The notes below the pieces were generated by a model, which was not told the origin of the DNA, made no database searches, and was given only the letters and a program-made list of their open reading frames with translations. Shown here one piece after another: positions 43,329-51,462 of a stretch of DNA of 64,000 bases. The position numbers and the translations under genes were made by a program. This stretch comes from an uncultured Anaerolineae bacterium. Lineage in GTDB: Bacteria; Chloroflexota; Anaerolineae; Anaerolineales; Villigracilaceae. The DNA lies in the NCBI GenBank assembly GCA_903838415.1, contig CAILYI010000056.1, positions 22,628 through 86,627 of the forward strand, in the 5' to 3' direction. Positions within the stretch are counted from its first letter, which is position 1; every line of letters begins with the position of its first letter.

Positions 43329-44582
43329 TTAGAAGCGAGCCGGGGACAGCGGCGAGAGATCGAAGGCAGTTTTCGCCTTGTTGGCGAGCTCCGCCACGAC
43401 CTGGCCGGTGCCGGGGCCGAGACTCAGCCCGAGCATGGCGTGACCGGTGGCGAGGATCAAGTTGCTGTGGCGCGGCGAGAAGCCGATCACCGGCAGGCCA
43501 TCCGGGGTGGTGGGGCGCAAGCCGGCCCAGGTTTCCTGGATGTCGAGTTTTTCATCCACCTGGATGTATTCACGCACAACGCGCTCAATCTGGGCGATGT
43601 ATTTGGTATCCGGCGTTGTGGACATGTTGCCCACTTCCAGGCGGCCGGTGAAGCGCAGTTTGTCGCCTAGCGGGGTGACGGCCACGCGCCGCTCGCCGAG
43701 AATCAGCGCCTGGCGCGGCATGACTTGGGTGGCGGCCATGGTCAGGCTGTAGCCGCGCGCCGGTTGGACGGGCAGATTCAGGCCGAGTCCGCGCGCCACG
43801 AGCGGCGACCAGGCCCCGGAAGCCAGTACCACCTGTCCGGCTTCGAACTCGTCCTGCGCGGTGATGACGCGCGTGATTTTTCCGCCCGCGCTTTCGAGGC
43901 GGGTGACGGGCGTATTGGAGCGCAGGTCGGCGCCCAGGGCGCGGACGCGCTCGGCCAGCTGTTGCAAAAAGCGCGCCGGGTTGAGCGACGAATCGCCGGT
44001 GAAGTGCACCCCGGCAATCACATCATCCAGCGCAGCTGGTTCGCGGGCACGGACGGCGGCTTTGTCCAGCACTTCGGCGGGTAGGCCATGCTGGTGGAGC
44101 AGTTCGGCTTCATGCCGACCGCCTGCGAAGGATGTTTCGGTCTTGTACAGAAAAAGCAGGCCGGTTTCGCTGTAGTGACAGTCAAAGCCTTCCGCGGTGA
44201 TCATTTCCGCGAAGTTGCGGGCGCTGAGCAAGCCAAGCGCTTTCAGCGGCGGGATGCCGCGCTGAACGTTGGAGTCGCTGCAGGCTGCGGCAAAGCGCAG
44301 CAGCCACGCCAGATACTCCGGGGCGAGGCTGATTTTCATCCCGAAAGGGCTGTTTTCAGCGTCGAGCAGCCATTTCAGCGCGGTCGGGATGATGCCAGGC
44401 GCAGCGAGCGGGAGGATGTGACTGGGGACGATGTGCCCGGCGTTGCCCGCCGAACTGCCCACGCCCACCGCGCCCTGGTCGAGCAGGGTCACGCTGCGAC
44501 CCGCTTTGAGTAAATAGTAGGCGGCATTCAAGCCAATCGAGCCGCCACCAATGATAAGAACATCTGCTTTTGAAAGGGACAT
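43329..44582 (-). CDS. FAD-dependent D-amino acid oxidoreductase (DadA-like), probable D-hydroxyproline dehydrogenase
   Basis: This encodes 417 residues with the DAO fold. The FAD-binding 'VLIIGGGSIGLNAAYYL' is at the N-terminus. 'GSSAGNAGHIVPSHI' is the DadA-type segment, and the C-terminal 'TPDGLPVIGF' and 'ILATGHAMLGLSLGPGTG' close the FAD site. DadA-like proteins oxidise D-amino acids to imino acids and pass electrons to the respiratory chain. The adjacent hydroxyproline epimerase-type and deaminase-type genes point to cis-4-hydroxy-D-proline as substrate, giving pyrroline-4-hydroxy-2-carboxylate. That assignment is from context. Confidence 0.88.
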   Translation of the reverse strand: MSLSKADVLIIGGGSIGLNAAYYLLKAGRSVTLLDQGAVGVGSSAGNAGHIVPSHILPLAAPGIIPTALKWLLDAENSPFGMKISLAPEYLAWLLRFAAACSDSNVQRGIPPLKALGLLSARNFAEMITAEGFDCHYSETGLLFLYKTETSFAGGRHEAELLHQHGLPAEVLDKAAVRAREPAALDDVIAGVHFTGDSSLNPARFLQQLAERVRALGADLRSNTPVTRLESAGGKITRVITAQDEFEAGQVVLASGAWSPLVARGLGLNLPVQPARGYSLTMAATQVMPRQALILGERRVAVTPLGDKLRFTGRLEVGNMSTTPDTKYIAQIERVVREYIQVDEKLDIQETWAGLRPTTPDGLPVIGFSPRHSNLILATGHAMLGLSLGPGTGQVVAELANKAKTAFDLSPLSPARF

Positions 44583-44588
44583 TTTCGC

Positions 44589-45398
44589 CTACGGAATTGC
44601 GCTGAAAGACTGGTTTGAGTTGACCGTGTAATTGAACGAGCCGACATTATCGGCATAGCAGGTGGGCGTGCCATAAAAAGCGACCGCATCCACCAATCCA
44701 ATGAACAGACGTGTCGCGCCAGCCGGAGCCGCAAAAACCTGCGGCTTTCCCGCGCTGTTCACGCCATCGCCGATCAGGAAGACCTGGCCAATTTGCGGAT
44801 CAAGGCGCGCAAAGTCCTTGCCAATCCCGTCCGTTTTGAAATTGATTAGGTCTGGCGCGGGTTCCAGCGGAATCACATCCGTCAGGAAAACCCCCGTCAG
44901 CGCGCCGGAAGGCCCCTGGTAGGCGCTGATTCCACCAAAAGAGTCGATCTGCGCATTCGAATTCGGGTCGCCATCCGGCAGGAAACCCTGTTCCAGCGGA
45001 CCGCCGAAATAGTTGATTTGTCCGCTAGCCTGAAAGGTGAACTCGCTCCCCGGCGTGATGCGATAACCAGGCGGGAAGACCTCCTGCACCACGCTCGAAT
45101 CGCGGCACGAGAAAATGCTCACATCAGAGGGCTGTCCGAGCGGCGGGATGCTGATGTCGGTGCGCCCAGCCAGATACAGCACCGGCGAAGCGCCGGTCGC
45201 CGCTGTTACGCTGGGAACGGGCTGCGTGGGCGCCTGCCCCGGGATGGCGGGCAGGGGCAGCTGTGGCAGGCCGAACTGCTTTAACCACTCCCCGCCGGTA
45301 TACCACGCCACCACTCCCAGGCAGAGTACCAAAAGGCAGCACAACACCGCCAGGGCCAGAACAATCAAGAGAGTCATCGAACCTTGTTTTTTCTGCAT
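44589..45398 (-). CDS. Exported protein with C-terminal lectin-like (LecA-type) domain
   Basis: This encodes 269 residues. An N-terminal membrane helix (about 9-33) is followed by a short Pro-rich linker and an all-beta domain. The end of this domain, with 'QVFAAPAGATRLFIGLVDAV' and 'CYADNVGSFNYTV', resembles the calcium-dependent galactose-binding LecA/PA-IL fold, where 'N(D)NxGxY/F' side chains bind Ca. It is probably displayed on the outside of the membrane. It sits between the epimerase and FAD oxidase genes, 6 bp from the latter. Why a lectin-like protein is in this operon is not clear. Confidence 0.68.
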   Translation of the reverse strand: MQKKQGSMTLLIVLALAVLCCLLVLCLGVVAWYTGGEWLKQFGLPQLPLPAIPGQAPTQPVPSVTAATGASPVLYLAGRTDISIPPLGQPSDVSIFSCRDSSVVQEVFPPGYRITPGSEFTFQASGQINYFGGPLEQGFLPDGDPNSNAQIDSFGGISAYQGPSGALTGVFLTDVIPLEPAPDLINFKTDGIGKDFARLDPQIGQVFLIGDGVNSAGKPQVFAAPAGATRLFIGLVDAVAFYGTPTCYADNVGSFNYTVNSNQSFSAIP

Positions 45399-45434
45399 GG
45401 GGAGCTCCTTTTGGCAAAAATTATATCGCCAAAA

Positions 45435-46391
45435 TCACTGCTGGGGCTGGATGCCATTCCCAAAGGGGTCACGTTCATCCATCAGCAGCTGGCCTTCAGT
45501 CATCACCCAGGCTTCACCGGTGATGGTGGGGATGACTTGACCATCCTGAACCTCGACCTGGCCCTCGAAAACGCTCCCGACAACCGACTCCTGCCGCCAA
45601 ACCTGCCCCGGAACGAGACGCCCGTCCGCCATTAAACAGGCCAGTTTCGCGCTGGTGCCGGTTCCGCACGGCGAGCGGTCGTAGGCTTTGCCGGGACACA
45701 GCACAAAGCTCTGACTGTCGGCCTGCGCCGTGGGGGCGAATAACTCGACATGGTCAATTTCGTGCCCGTCAGGGGCGGTGATGCCCATTTTAGTGTACGC
45801 CGCGCGGACGCGCCAGGCGAAATCCGTCAGCTGCTCCAGGTTTTGGAGCGAAACCGGCAGCCCGTGGTCGTGACACAGGAAGAACCAGTTGCCGCCCCAG
45901 GCCACATCGCCGTGGATGGTGCGACCGTCCACTTCCACGGCGACCTGTTCCAGCAGACGGTAGGATGGCACGTTGCGGACAGAGACGCGGTTCGGGTAGC
46001 TTGACTCTGTTTCAGCCGGGTGCAGCGTCGCTTCGACGACTCCGACCGGGGTTTCGATGCGGTAGGTGCCGGGGCTGATTTTGCCCTGGTAGGCGAGCGA
46101 GGCCATCAGGCCAATCGTGCCGTGCCCGCACATGCCCAGGTAGCCGACGTTGTTAAAGTAGATGACTCCCAGCTGGCAAGTCGGGTCGGCGGGCGGGACG
46201 AGCAGCGCGCCGACCAACACGTCGTTGCCGCGTGGTTCGCACAGGATTTGCGTGCGAAAGGTGTCAAAATCTGTTTTCAGGCGGGATAACTGTTCGGCAA
46301 CGGTGCCGCGGCCCAGGTCGGGGTAGCCCTCACTGATTAAACGGGTCGGCTCGCCGCCGGTGTGTGAATCCAGAAACGGGATACGCTTCAT
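45435..46391 (-). CDS. Proline racemase family protein, probable 4-hydroxyproline 2-epimerase
   Basis: This encodes 318 residues. Both catalytic Cys are present: 'LGMCGHGTIGL' (near 87) and 'SPCGTGTSAK' (near 250). Two Cys mean a true racemase/epimerase rather than the Cys/Thr dehydratase branch. The N-terminal 'IPFLDSHTGGEPTRL' and overall length match 4-hydroxyproline epimerases, which turn trans-4-hydroxy-L-proline into cis-4-hydroxy-D-proline. The neighbouring DadA-like oxidase and DHDPS-family genes are the expected next steps. A 12-bp inverted repeat lies upstream. Confidence 0.92.
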   Translation of the reverse strand: MKRIPFLDSHTGGEPTRLISEGYPDLGRGTVAEQLSRLKTDFDTFRTQILCEPRGNDVLVGALLVPPADPTCQLGVIYFNNVGYLGMCGHGTIGLMASLAYQGKISPGTYRIETPVGVVEATLHPAETESSYPNRVSVRNVPSYRLLEQVAVEVDGRTIHGDVAWGGNWFFLCHDHGLPVSLQNLEQLTDFAWRVRAAYTKMGITAPDGHEIDHVELFAPTAQADSQSFVLCPGKAYDRSPCGTGTSAKLACLMADGRLVPGQVWRQESVVGSVFEGQVEVQDGQVIPTITGEAWVMTEGQLLMDERDPFGNGIQPQQ

Positions 46392-46408
46392 CGCTTCTCC
46401 AGGAAAGA

Positions 46409-46471
46409 TTTTTGATTTTAGATTGTTGATTGGACACTGGCAATCTAAAATCGCAAATCGATAATCAAAAA
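46409..46471. repeat. Inverted repeat between DHDPS-family and epimerase genes
   Basis: GATTTTAGATTG (46414-46425) pairs exactly with CAATCTAAAATC (46441-46452), with a 15-nt loop. A further TTTTTGAT...ATCAAAAA pair extends it imperfectly. It is AT-rich, unlike its GC-rich surroundings. In the reading direction it is followed by A-runs, not T-runs, so it is not a normal terminator. Confidence 0.7.
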
Positions 46472-47341
46472 TTAAATGCTCTTAAAAATCCGCTCGAATT
46501 CGATCCGGTCGGATTCAGTCAGGGGCAACAGGGGCAGGCGCGGGCCGCCAACGGGGATGCCGAGCAGTTCACAGCCGCGCTTGACCTTTTGACAGTAGCT
46601 GCCGCTTTCGAGACAGCGCATGAGTGGCAGGAGTTTGTCCATCGCGGCGCGGGCGGCGGCAAAATCTCCGGCCAGGGCGGGTTGGAGCACGGCGGCGTGC
46701 TGGCGCGGGGCGCAGGAGGCGCCGCCGCCGATCCAGGCTGTTGTGCCCCACAGGAAGTAGTCTAGGGCCTGGTCGTCGGAGCCGCAGATCATCTGGTAGC
46801 GCTCGCCGTAGCGCAGCCGGAATTCGTAGACGCGGCTCATGTCGCTGGAGGCTTCCTTGATGCCGATGATGTTGGGCAGGTCGAGCAGGCCGTCCATCAC
46901 CTCGTAGCCGACTTCCGTCCCGGCGCGCCAGGGGAAGTTGTAGAGCACAATCGGCAGCGCGGTACTGGTGGCGACGGCGCGATAGTGGGCCAGCAGTTCG
47001 CGCTGAGTAGGCCGCGAGTAGGGTGGGACGGCCACCATCAGGGCCTCGTAGCCCATTTTTTCGGCGGCCTGCGAGTAACGGATGACGTCGCGCGTGGCGC
47101 CGGAGTTGGTCCCGGCAATGAGCGTGACCCGCCCGGCGGCCTGGTCTTTGACAAACTGGAACACGTCCAGCCGTTCGGCTTCCGTCAGGGCGTAGACTTC
47201 GCCGGTCGTCCCGCCAGGGACCAGGCCGTTGATGCCATTGTCAATCAGGTAGTCGATCAGTTGGGCGAGGACGGGGTAATTGATAGATTCGTCCGCGTTG
47301 AAGGGGGTGATGATGGGGGCGTAGATGCCGGTCAGTTGCAT
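46472..47341 (-). CDS. DHDPS-family lyase, probable pyrroline-4-hydroxy-2-carboxylate deaminase
   Basis: This is a 289-residue class I aldolase TIM barrel. The Schiff-base Lys is in 'IIGIKEASSD' (near 164), the Tyr in 'VLYNFPWRAG' (near 136) and the carboxylate-binding 'GGTTGEVYAL' near 44. This signature is shared by DapA, N-acetylneuraminate lyase and the hydroxyproline-pathway deaminase. The last forms 2-ketoglutarate semialdehyde from pyrroline-4-hydroxy-2-carboxylate and typically clusters with epimerase and D-hydroxyproline oxidase, as here. A biosynthetic dapA is the alternative. The gene for the next step, ketoglutarate semialdehyde dehydrogenase, is not in the window. Confidence 0.88.
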   Translation of the reverse strand: MQLTGIYAPIITPFNADESINYPVLAQLIDYLIDNGINGLVPGGTTGEVYALTEAERLDVFQFVKDQAAGRVTLIAGTNSGATRDVIRYSQAAEKMGYEALMVAVPPYSRPTQRELLAHYRAVATSTALPIVLYNFPWRAGTEVGYEVMDGLLDLPNIIGIKEASSDMSRVYEFRLRYGERYQMICGSDDQALDYFLWGTTAWIGGGASCAPRQHAAVLQPALAGDFAAARAAMDKLLPLMRCLESGSYCQKVKRGCELLGIPVGGPRLPLLPLTESDRIEFERIFKSI

Positions 47342-47377
47342 AGGGGCTCCTGGAGTTAAGATGGTGGATACTGGAGG

Positions 47378-47833
47378 TCAGAGACTGGAAAAGGTGCGTT
47401 TGAATTGTTCAATCGTGGGGATCATCGGCGGACTGATGTTGGCGGGGATGTCATCCAGCGCGAACCAGTTATATTCGGTGTGTTCGTGGTCAAGTTTTAC
47501 TGCGCCGCTAAAATTGCGTGCCAGATAAACGATGGTGACGTTGTAGACTTCGTCACCGTTGGGATAACGATAAAATAGTTCCGGGCCGGAAAAAACGCCA
47601 AAAAGCGACATATCGCCGATTTTAAGGGCGGCCTCCTCCAGTGTTTCACGCCTGGCAGCTGTTTCCACCCGTTCACCCGGTTCAGTGGCGCCGCCCGGCG
47701 GCCCCCAACAACCGCTGTCGGAGCGTTTCATCAACAGCAGGCGGTTGTGGGCATCGACAATCAAAATCGCCGCGCCGACCATCAGGATCGGGCGGTGTCC
47801 AATCAATTGGCGGAGTTGGATGATGTAATCCAT
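47378..47833 (-). CDS. Nudix hydrolase
   Basis: This encodes 151 residues. The Nudix box is 'GGATEPGERVETAARRETLE' followed by EAALKIG, complete apart from Ala in place of Thr in the 'EEAAL' segment, which is acceptable in the family. 'RSDSGCWGPPGG' just before the box and 'EYNWFALDDIP' after it match mutT/NUDT-like sanitising enzymes. The substrate is unknown. It lies 36 bp upstream of the DHDPS-family gene and could be co-transcribed with it. Confidence 0.88.
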   Translation of the reverse strand: MDYIIQLRQLIGHRPILMVGAAILIVDAHNRLLLMKRSDSGCWGPPGGATEPGERVETAARRETLEEAALKIGDMSLFGVFSGPELFYRYPNGDEVYNVTIVYLARNFSGAVKLDHEHTEYNWFALDDIPANISPPMIPTIEQFKRTFSSL

Positions 47834-47905
47834 TTAAGTCTGATTAAACCACGAAGGTGCGCAGTTCGTCCATGAGACTGCACACCTCCGTGCGATTGAT
47901 TTGAT

Positions 47906-48118
47906 TTACAAATCTTCCGGCCGTAAACCGGTTACTTTTGCCATGCGAGCCAGCATACGCGGACCAATTTCTTCGCTAGCGTGGAATGCAAAAATGACAT
48001 CCGGCCAATCTGGTCGAGAAAGAACTTTATGTGACCCGGTCTGGCGTTTGACACTCCATCCGAGCCGCGCAAGAACGGCCAGTAATCTTTTGGCCTTGAT
48101 GGTTCGCCACTCAGTCAT
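47906..48118 (-). CDS. hicA: HicA-family mRNA interferase toxin
   Basis: This encodes 70 residues with a double-stranded RNA-binding-like fold. The catalytic His is in 'RQTGSHKVLSRP' (near 30), preceded by 'LLAVLARLGWSV', the typical HicA pattern. HicA cleaves mRNA until neutralised by HicB. Its ATG overlaps the hicB stop by 4 bp (ATGA). The order here is antitoxin first, the reverse of classical E. coli hicAB but common elsewhere. The last residues 'GLRPEDL' are the usual C-terminus. Confidence 0.93.
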   Translation of the reverse strand: MTEWRTIKAKRLLAVLARLGWSVKRQTGSHKVLSRPDWPDVIFAFHASEEIGPRMLARMAKVTGLRPEDL

Positions 48119-48318
48119 GCGGCAGAAAAGGAAAACAACAAACTGGCAGGATTTTCACCGTTTTCAAGCCGATCAGCCACCACACGCAAAGCCAGGGCCT
48201 GCGCATGCGCCACCGCACCTTCAGGTGATGTCCCATAACACATGACACCCGGAAGTTCCTTCACTTCAGCCAACCAGCGGCCATCTGCTTCCAGTTCATA
48301 TTCAATGGTAAATTTCAT
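48115..48318 (-). CDS. hicB: HicB-family antitoxin (short, no DNA-binding domain)
   Basis: This encodes 67 residues: 'MKFTIEYELEADGRWLAEVKE' and 'LPGVMCYGTSPEGAVAHAQA' are the partial RNase H-like fold of HicB that masks the HicA active site. The C-terminal helix-turn-helix or ribbon-helix-helix domain found in larger HicB proteins is absent, so autoregulation would need another factor. The ATG at 48318 is supported by AAAGGA 8 nt upstream. A TTG five codons earlier is less likely. Confidence 0.92.
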   Translation of the reverse strand: MKFTIEYELEADGRWLAEVKELPGVMCYGTSPEGAVAHAQALALRVVADRLENGENPASLLFSFSAA

Positions 48319-48348
48319 TTTATTTCCTTTCAACGTGCCTCTGTAAAA

Positions 48349-49071
48349 TTATAGCACGCTGTCAAACACCAGTTCCGCAAAGCGTCTCAACACCTGCGCC
48401 GCCACCGGCGACTCGCGCAGTGTGGACAGAATTTGCTCCACGTCCTGGCCTTCAGCCGCCAGCTCATCCCGTTCGGCGTGGATATACGTCCGCGCGATAT
48501 CGGCATCGATCTCCGGATGAAACTGCACGCCCCAGGTATTTTGGCCTACGCGGAAGGCCTGGTTCATATCCCAGCCGTCAAAAGCCAGCCGCACCGCGCC
48601 CGGCGGCAGGCGCAGCGCCGACTGCGTATGGCTGACCTGCGCCGCAAAATCCGCGCCCAGCCCGCCCAGCAGCGCATCCTTCTGCCCGGCTGGGGTCAGT
48701 TCCACCCGCGTCGTGCCTTCCTGCGGCCCGCGCGGATTGTTGCCCACCTCGCCGCCAAAGGCGTACGCCAGCAGCTGGTGACCGTAGCAGACGCCCAAAA
48801 TCGGCACATCCGCCCCGGCCACCTCCACCAGCCAGCGCGCCGTGCGCTCGCTCCAGTCGAGATGCTCTGTCACCATGCAGTGCGAACCCGTCACCAGCAC
48901 TCCGGCCAGCGTTGCCAGTGGAGGAAACTCCGCCCCGCCGCGCGGGTCAAACACCTCCAGCTGGTCAGGATCCAGCCCCAGCCCGGCCTTGAACCAGTCA
49001 TCGAAATCACCCCGCCGCGCCGCCAGCTCTGGCAGCGTATTGCCCACTTTGACGATTAACAGCTTTTTCAC
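48349..49071 (-). CDS. Class I glutamine amidotransferase-like protein
   Basis: This encodes 240 residues. The catalytic triad is visible: Cys in 'ILGVCYGHQLLAYAFGG' (near 94), and His and Glu in 'WGVQFHPEIDAD'. It resembles GuaA-amidotransferase-like stand-alone proteins such as YfeJ and gamma-glutamyl-handling enzymes. No synthetase partner is adjacent. It overlaps the ADH-Gfo/Idh fusion gene by 4 bp (ATGA), so the two proteins are probably made together. The target molecule is not known. Confidence 0.87.
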   Translation of the reverse strand: MKKLLIVKVGNTLPELAARRGDFDDWFKAGLGLDPDQLEVFDPRGGAEFPPLATLAGVLVTGSHCMVTEHLDWSERTARWLVEVAGADVPILGVCYGHQLLAYAFGGEVGNNPRGPQEGTTRVELTPAGQKDALLGGLGADFAAQVSHTQSALRLPPGAVRLAFDGWDMNQAFRVGQNTWGVQFHPEIDADIARTYIHAERDELAAEGQDVEQILSTLRESPVAAQVLRRFAELVFDSVL

Positions 49072-51269
49072 TCAATTACCACCTTCTCGCCATTTTTGCG
49101 CAGCGATTCGACCGCCGCGAAGGTTGCTTTGGTGACCGCGACCAGCTGTTCCGGCGCGATGGGCGCCTGCCCCGCGCGAATCGCACTGACGAGCACCTGC
49201 ATCTCGTTAAAATGGCCTTTATCCTGCCCAGCCAGTTTCACCGTTTTCCTTTTCCCGTTCCGCACCGTTTCCAGCGACCGGAAATCATCCAGCACCGCCA
49301 CCGCGCCGTCGCAAAAAACTTCGACTCTTTCTTTGGGGAAGGATTTATCGCCGCTGGCGAGATAATCCACCACACCGAGCGAACCATCCGCAAACGTAAA
49401 CGTCATGCTGACGTTGTCCTCGCGGTATTTACCGCCATTCGGCAAAGCCGTGGCGCACACGTTGACCGGCGCGGAACCGGCCAAAAAGCTCAGAAAATCC
49501 ACAAAATGGCAGCCCTCGCCGATGATGCGCCCACCGCCCTGGGCCGGGTCATGCGTCCAGTGGTTAAGCGGAATATATCCGGCGTTGATGCGGTAGTGCA
49601 TGTAAAGGGGTTCTGTGCGCTGTGCGAAATGCGCGGCCAGCTGCGTGGCCAGCGGCGCAAAGCGGCGGTTGAATCCAACCATCAGCAACCCGTTAGCGCT
49701 GGACGATAGACGCTCCGTTTCGGTTTGTGGTTCACAGTTCATCGTCAGTTGCGCGCAAACCTTTTCCAGCCCGGCCTGATCGACCGCCAGCGGTTTTTCC
49801 ACAAAGACATGCTTCCCGGCCTGCAAGGCGCGCACCACCAGCTCGGCGTGCGTATCGTGGCGCGTCAGAATCATCACCGTGTTGATCGCGGGATCGTTGA
49901 TAATCTGCTCGTCGTCACTGGCGGCGTACCGGAACCCGAATTTCTTGCCGGAATGCTGGGCATGCAGTCCACCCGCCGAAGCAATCCCGACCAGTTCAAT
50001 ATCCTTCACGCGCGCCATGGCGGGCAGCAACGTGGCGTTGGCAAACAGCCCCGCGCCGAGGACGCCCAGTTTGACGGTAGCAGTTTTGGGCGCAGTGGTC
50101 GGGATAGACAGGTAAACAGGTAGACTCGTGCTTGTTTCCTTGTCTCCTTGTGCACTTGGGTACTTTAGCAAAACGCCCAAAAACGGTTCCTGCTGTTTGC
50201 CGGTGATAATCTCGTAGGCCTCAGCAGCGTTTTCGATGGGAATCCGGTGCGTAACCAGGGGCGCGATGCGCAATTTGTCCTGCGCCATTAATGCCACAAT
50301 CGCCTGGAAGTTGCGGCCTTCCGTCCAGCGCACAAAACCGATCGGGTAATCCTGGCCATTTTCCTCGTAACCGGCGTCATAGCGGCCCGGGCCGTAGGAA
50401 CGGGAGTTAATGAAGCTGAGTTCTTTTTCGTAGTAAATTTTACGGGGGAAGGATAAGCCCACCGCGCCGGTGGCAACGATTTTGGCCCGGTCGCGGGCGA
50501 TTACTCCGGCCAGTTCGACCGGGTCGTTGGAGGGGGTGTCGGCGCAGATGATGACGCTGTCGAAGCCGCGGTTGGCGGTAAAGGCCACAGCCGAGTCGGC
50601 GGCATTTTGACGGGAGCAGGCGGCGATCCCGAATTGTTCGGCGAGTTGAACCCGGCTGGGGTTGGTATCCACGCCAAAAACGCGGCATCCGGCGGCAGCC
50701 GCCAGTTGAATTGTCAACAAACCGAGCAAGCCCAGCCCGATGACAGCAACGTTTTCGCCCAACTGTGGTTCAGCCAGGCGGAAGCCGTGCAGGGCGATGG
50801 CGCCCAGGGTGGTGAAGGCGGCCGATTCGAAGTCGACGGTTTCGGGCAGGGGCGTGAGCAGGTTGCGCGGCACCAGGTTGTATTCGGCGTGAACGGCATA
50901 GCCGCCGCCCGCGCAGGCCACACGCTGGCCGACGTGGAAACCATCCATGCCAGGGCCGAGGGCGGTGATGGTTCCGGCGGAAGAGTAGCCGAGCGGCATG
51001 GGCTGGTCGAGGCGGTTGAAGGTAGCCTGCAGGGTGGGGAGCAGGCCTTCGCGCGAGACTTTATCCAGCACCTGGCGGACGAGATCGGGGCGCGAGCGGG
51101 CCTTGCCGACCAGGCTTTTTTCGGCAAATTCGACCAGCATGCGTTCGGTGCCGGCCGAGACGAGCGAGGCGGCCACTTTGACCAGCGCCTGCCCGGCGCG
51201 CGGCGTGGGGACGGGGATTTCGGCAACGGTAGTTTTTCCGTCGCGCATGTTTTGCAGGAGTTGTTTCAT
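49068..51269 (-). CDS. Bi-domain oxidoreductase: alcohol dehydrogenase fused to Gfo/Idh/MocA
   Basis: This encodes 733 residues. Residues 1-370 form a medium-chain dehydrogenase ('VAASLVSAGTERMLVEFAEK', 'PMPLGYSSAGTI', NAD site 'VAVIGLGLLGLLTIQLAAAAG'). The catalytic-zinc Cys of true ADHs is replaced. Residues 395-733 form a Gfo/Idh/MocA domain ('LGVLGAGLFANATLLPAM', 'HVFVEKPLAVD', 'HDPAQGGGRIIGEGCHFVD'). This fusion is known from exopolysaccharide clusters, often with heparinase-type and WbuB-like genes, which also occur 7-10 kb downstream here. I chose the ATG at 51269, since the upstream 51 codons read like non-coding sequence. Confidence 0.9.
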   Translation of the reverse strand: MKQLLQNMRDGKTTVAEIPVPTPRAGQALVKVAASLVSAGTERMLVEFAEKSLVGKARSRPDLVRQVLDKVSREGLLPTLQATFNRLDQPMPLGYSSAGTITALGPGMDGFHVGQRVACAGGGYAVHAEYNLVPRNLLTPLPETVDFESAAFTTLGAIALHGFRLAEPQLGENVAVIGLGLLGLLTIQLAAAAGCRVFGVDTNPSRVQLAEQFGIAACSRQNAADSAVAFTANRGFDSVIICADTPSNDPVELAGVIARDRAKIVATGAVGLSFPRKIYYEKELSFINSRSYGPGRYDAGYEENGQDYPIGFVRWTEGRNFQAIVALMAQDKLRIAPLVTHRIPIENAAEAYEIITGKQQEPFLGVLLKYPSAQGDKETSTSLPVYLSIPTTAPKTATVKLGVLGAGLFANATLLPAMARVKDIELVGIASAGGLHAQHSGKKFGFRYAASDDEQIINDPAINTVMILTRHDTHAELVVRALQAGKHVFVEKPLAVDQAGLEKVCAQLTMNCEPQTETERLSSSANGLLMVGFNRRFAPLATQLAAHFAQRTEPLYMHYRINAGYIPLNHWTHDPAQGGGRIIGEGCHFVDFLSFLAGSAPVNVCATALPNGGKYREDNVSMTFTFADGSLGVVDYLASGDKSFPKERVEVFCDGAVAVLDDFRSLETVRNGKRKTVKLAGQDKGHFNEMQVLVSAIRAGQAPIAPEQLVAVTKATFAAVESLRKNGEKVVIE

Positions 51270-51462
51270 GGGGTATCCAAAAAAATAGAGGATTCGGCAT
51301 CCTGACAGCGGACACAGGACACCGAATGTCGAGTATACCGCAGAACAAACCCCGCTTTGACAGGTTTTGGAGCGTTTCTCGCCCGCTTGAAATAAAAAGA
51401 TTGACCACCCAATGGCAGCCAACCTGATAGTCCAAATTCTTGAAATTTACTGGATGAAATCC

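Noticed and set aside
42795..43670. 291-codon plus-strand frame
   Set aside because: It is antisense to the Nudix and FAD oxidase genes, both with clear active-site motifs.
47838..47885. Imperfect inverted repeat GGTGCGCAGT...ACTGCACACC between a Nudix gene and hicA
   Set aside because: It has a mismatch, no T-run and no repeat elsewhere in the window, so no role can be supported.
51290..51327. Imperfect hairpin in the 5' region of the ADH-Gfo/Idh gene as a riboswitch
   Set aside because: Only two short paired segments are present, with no known riboswitch core.
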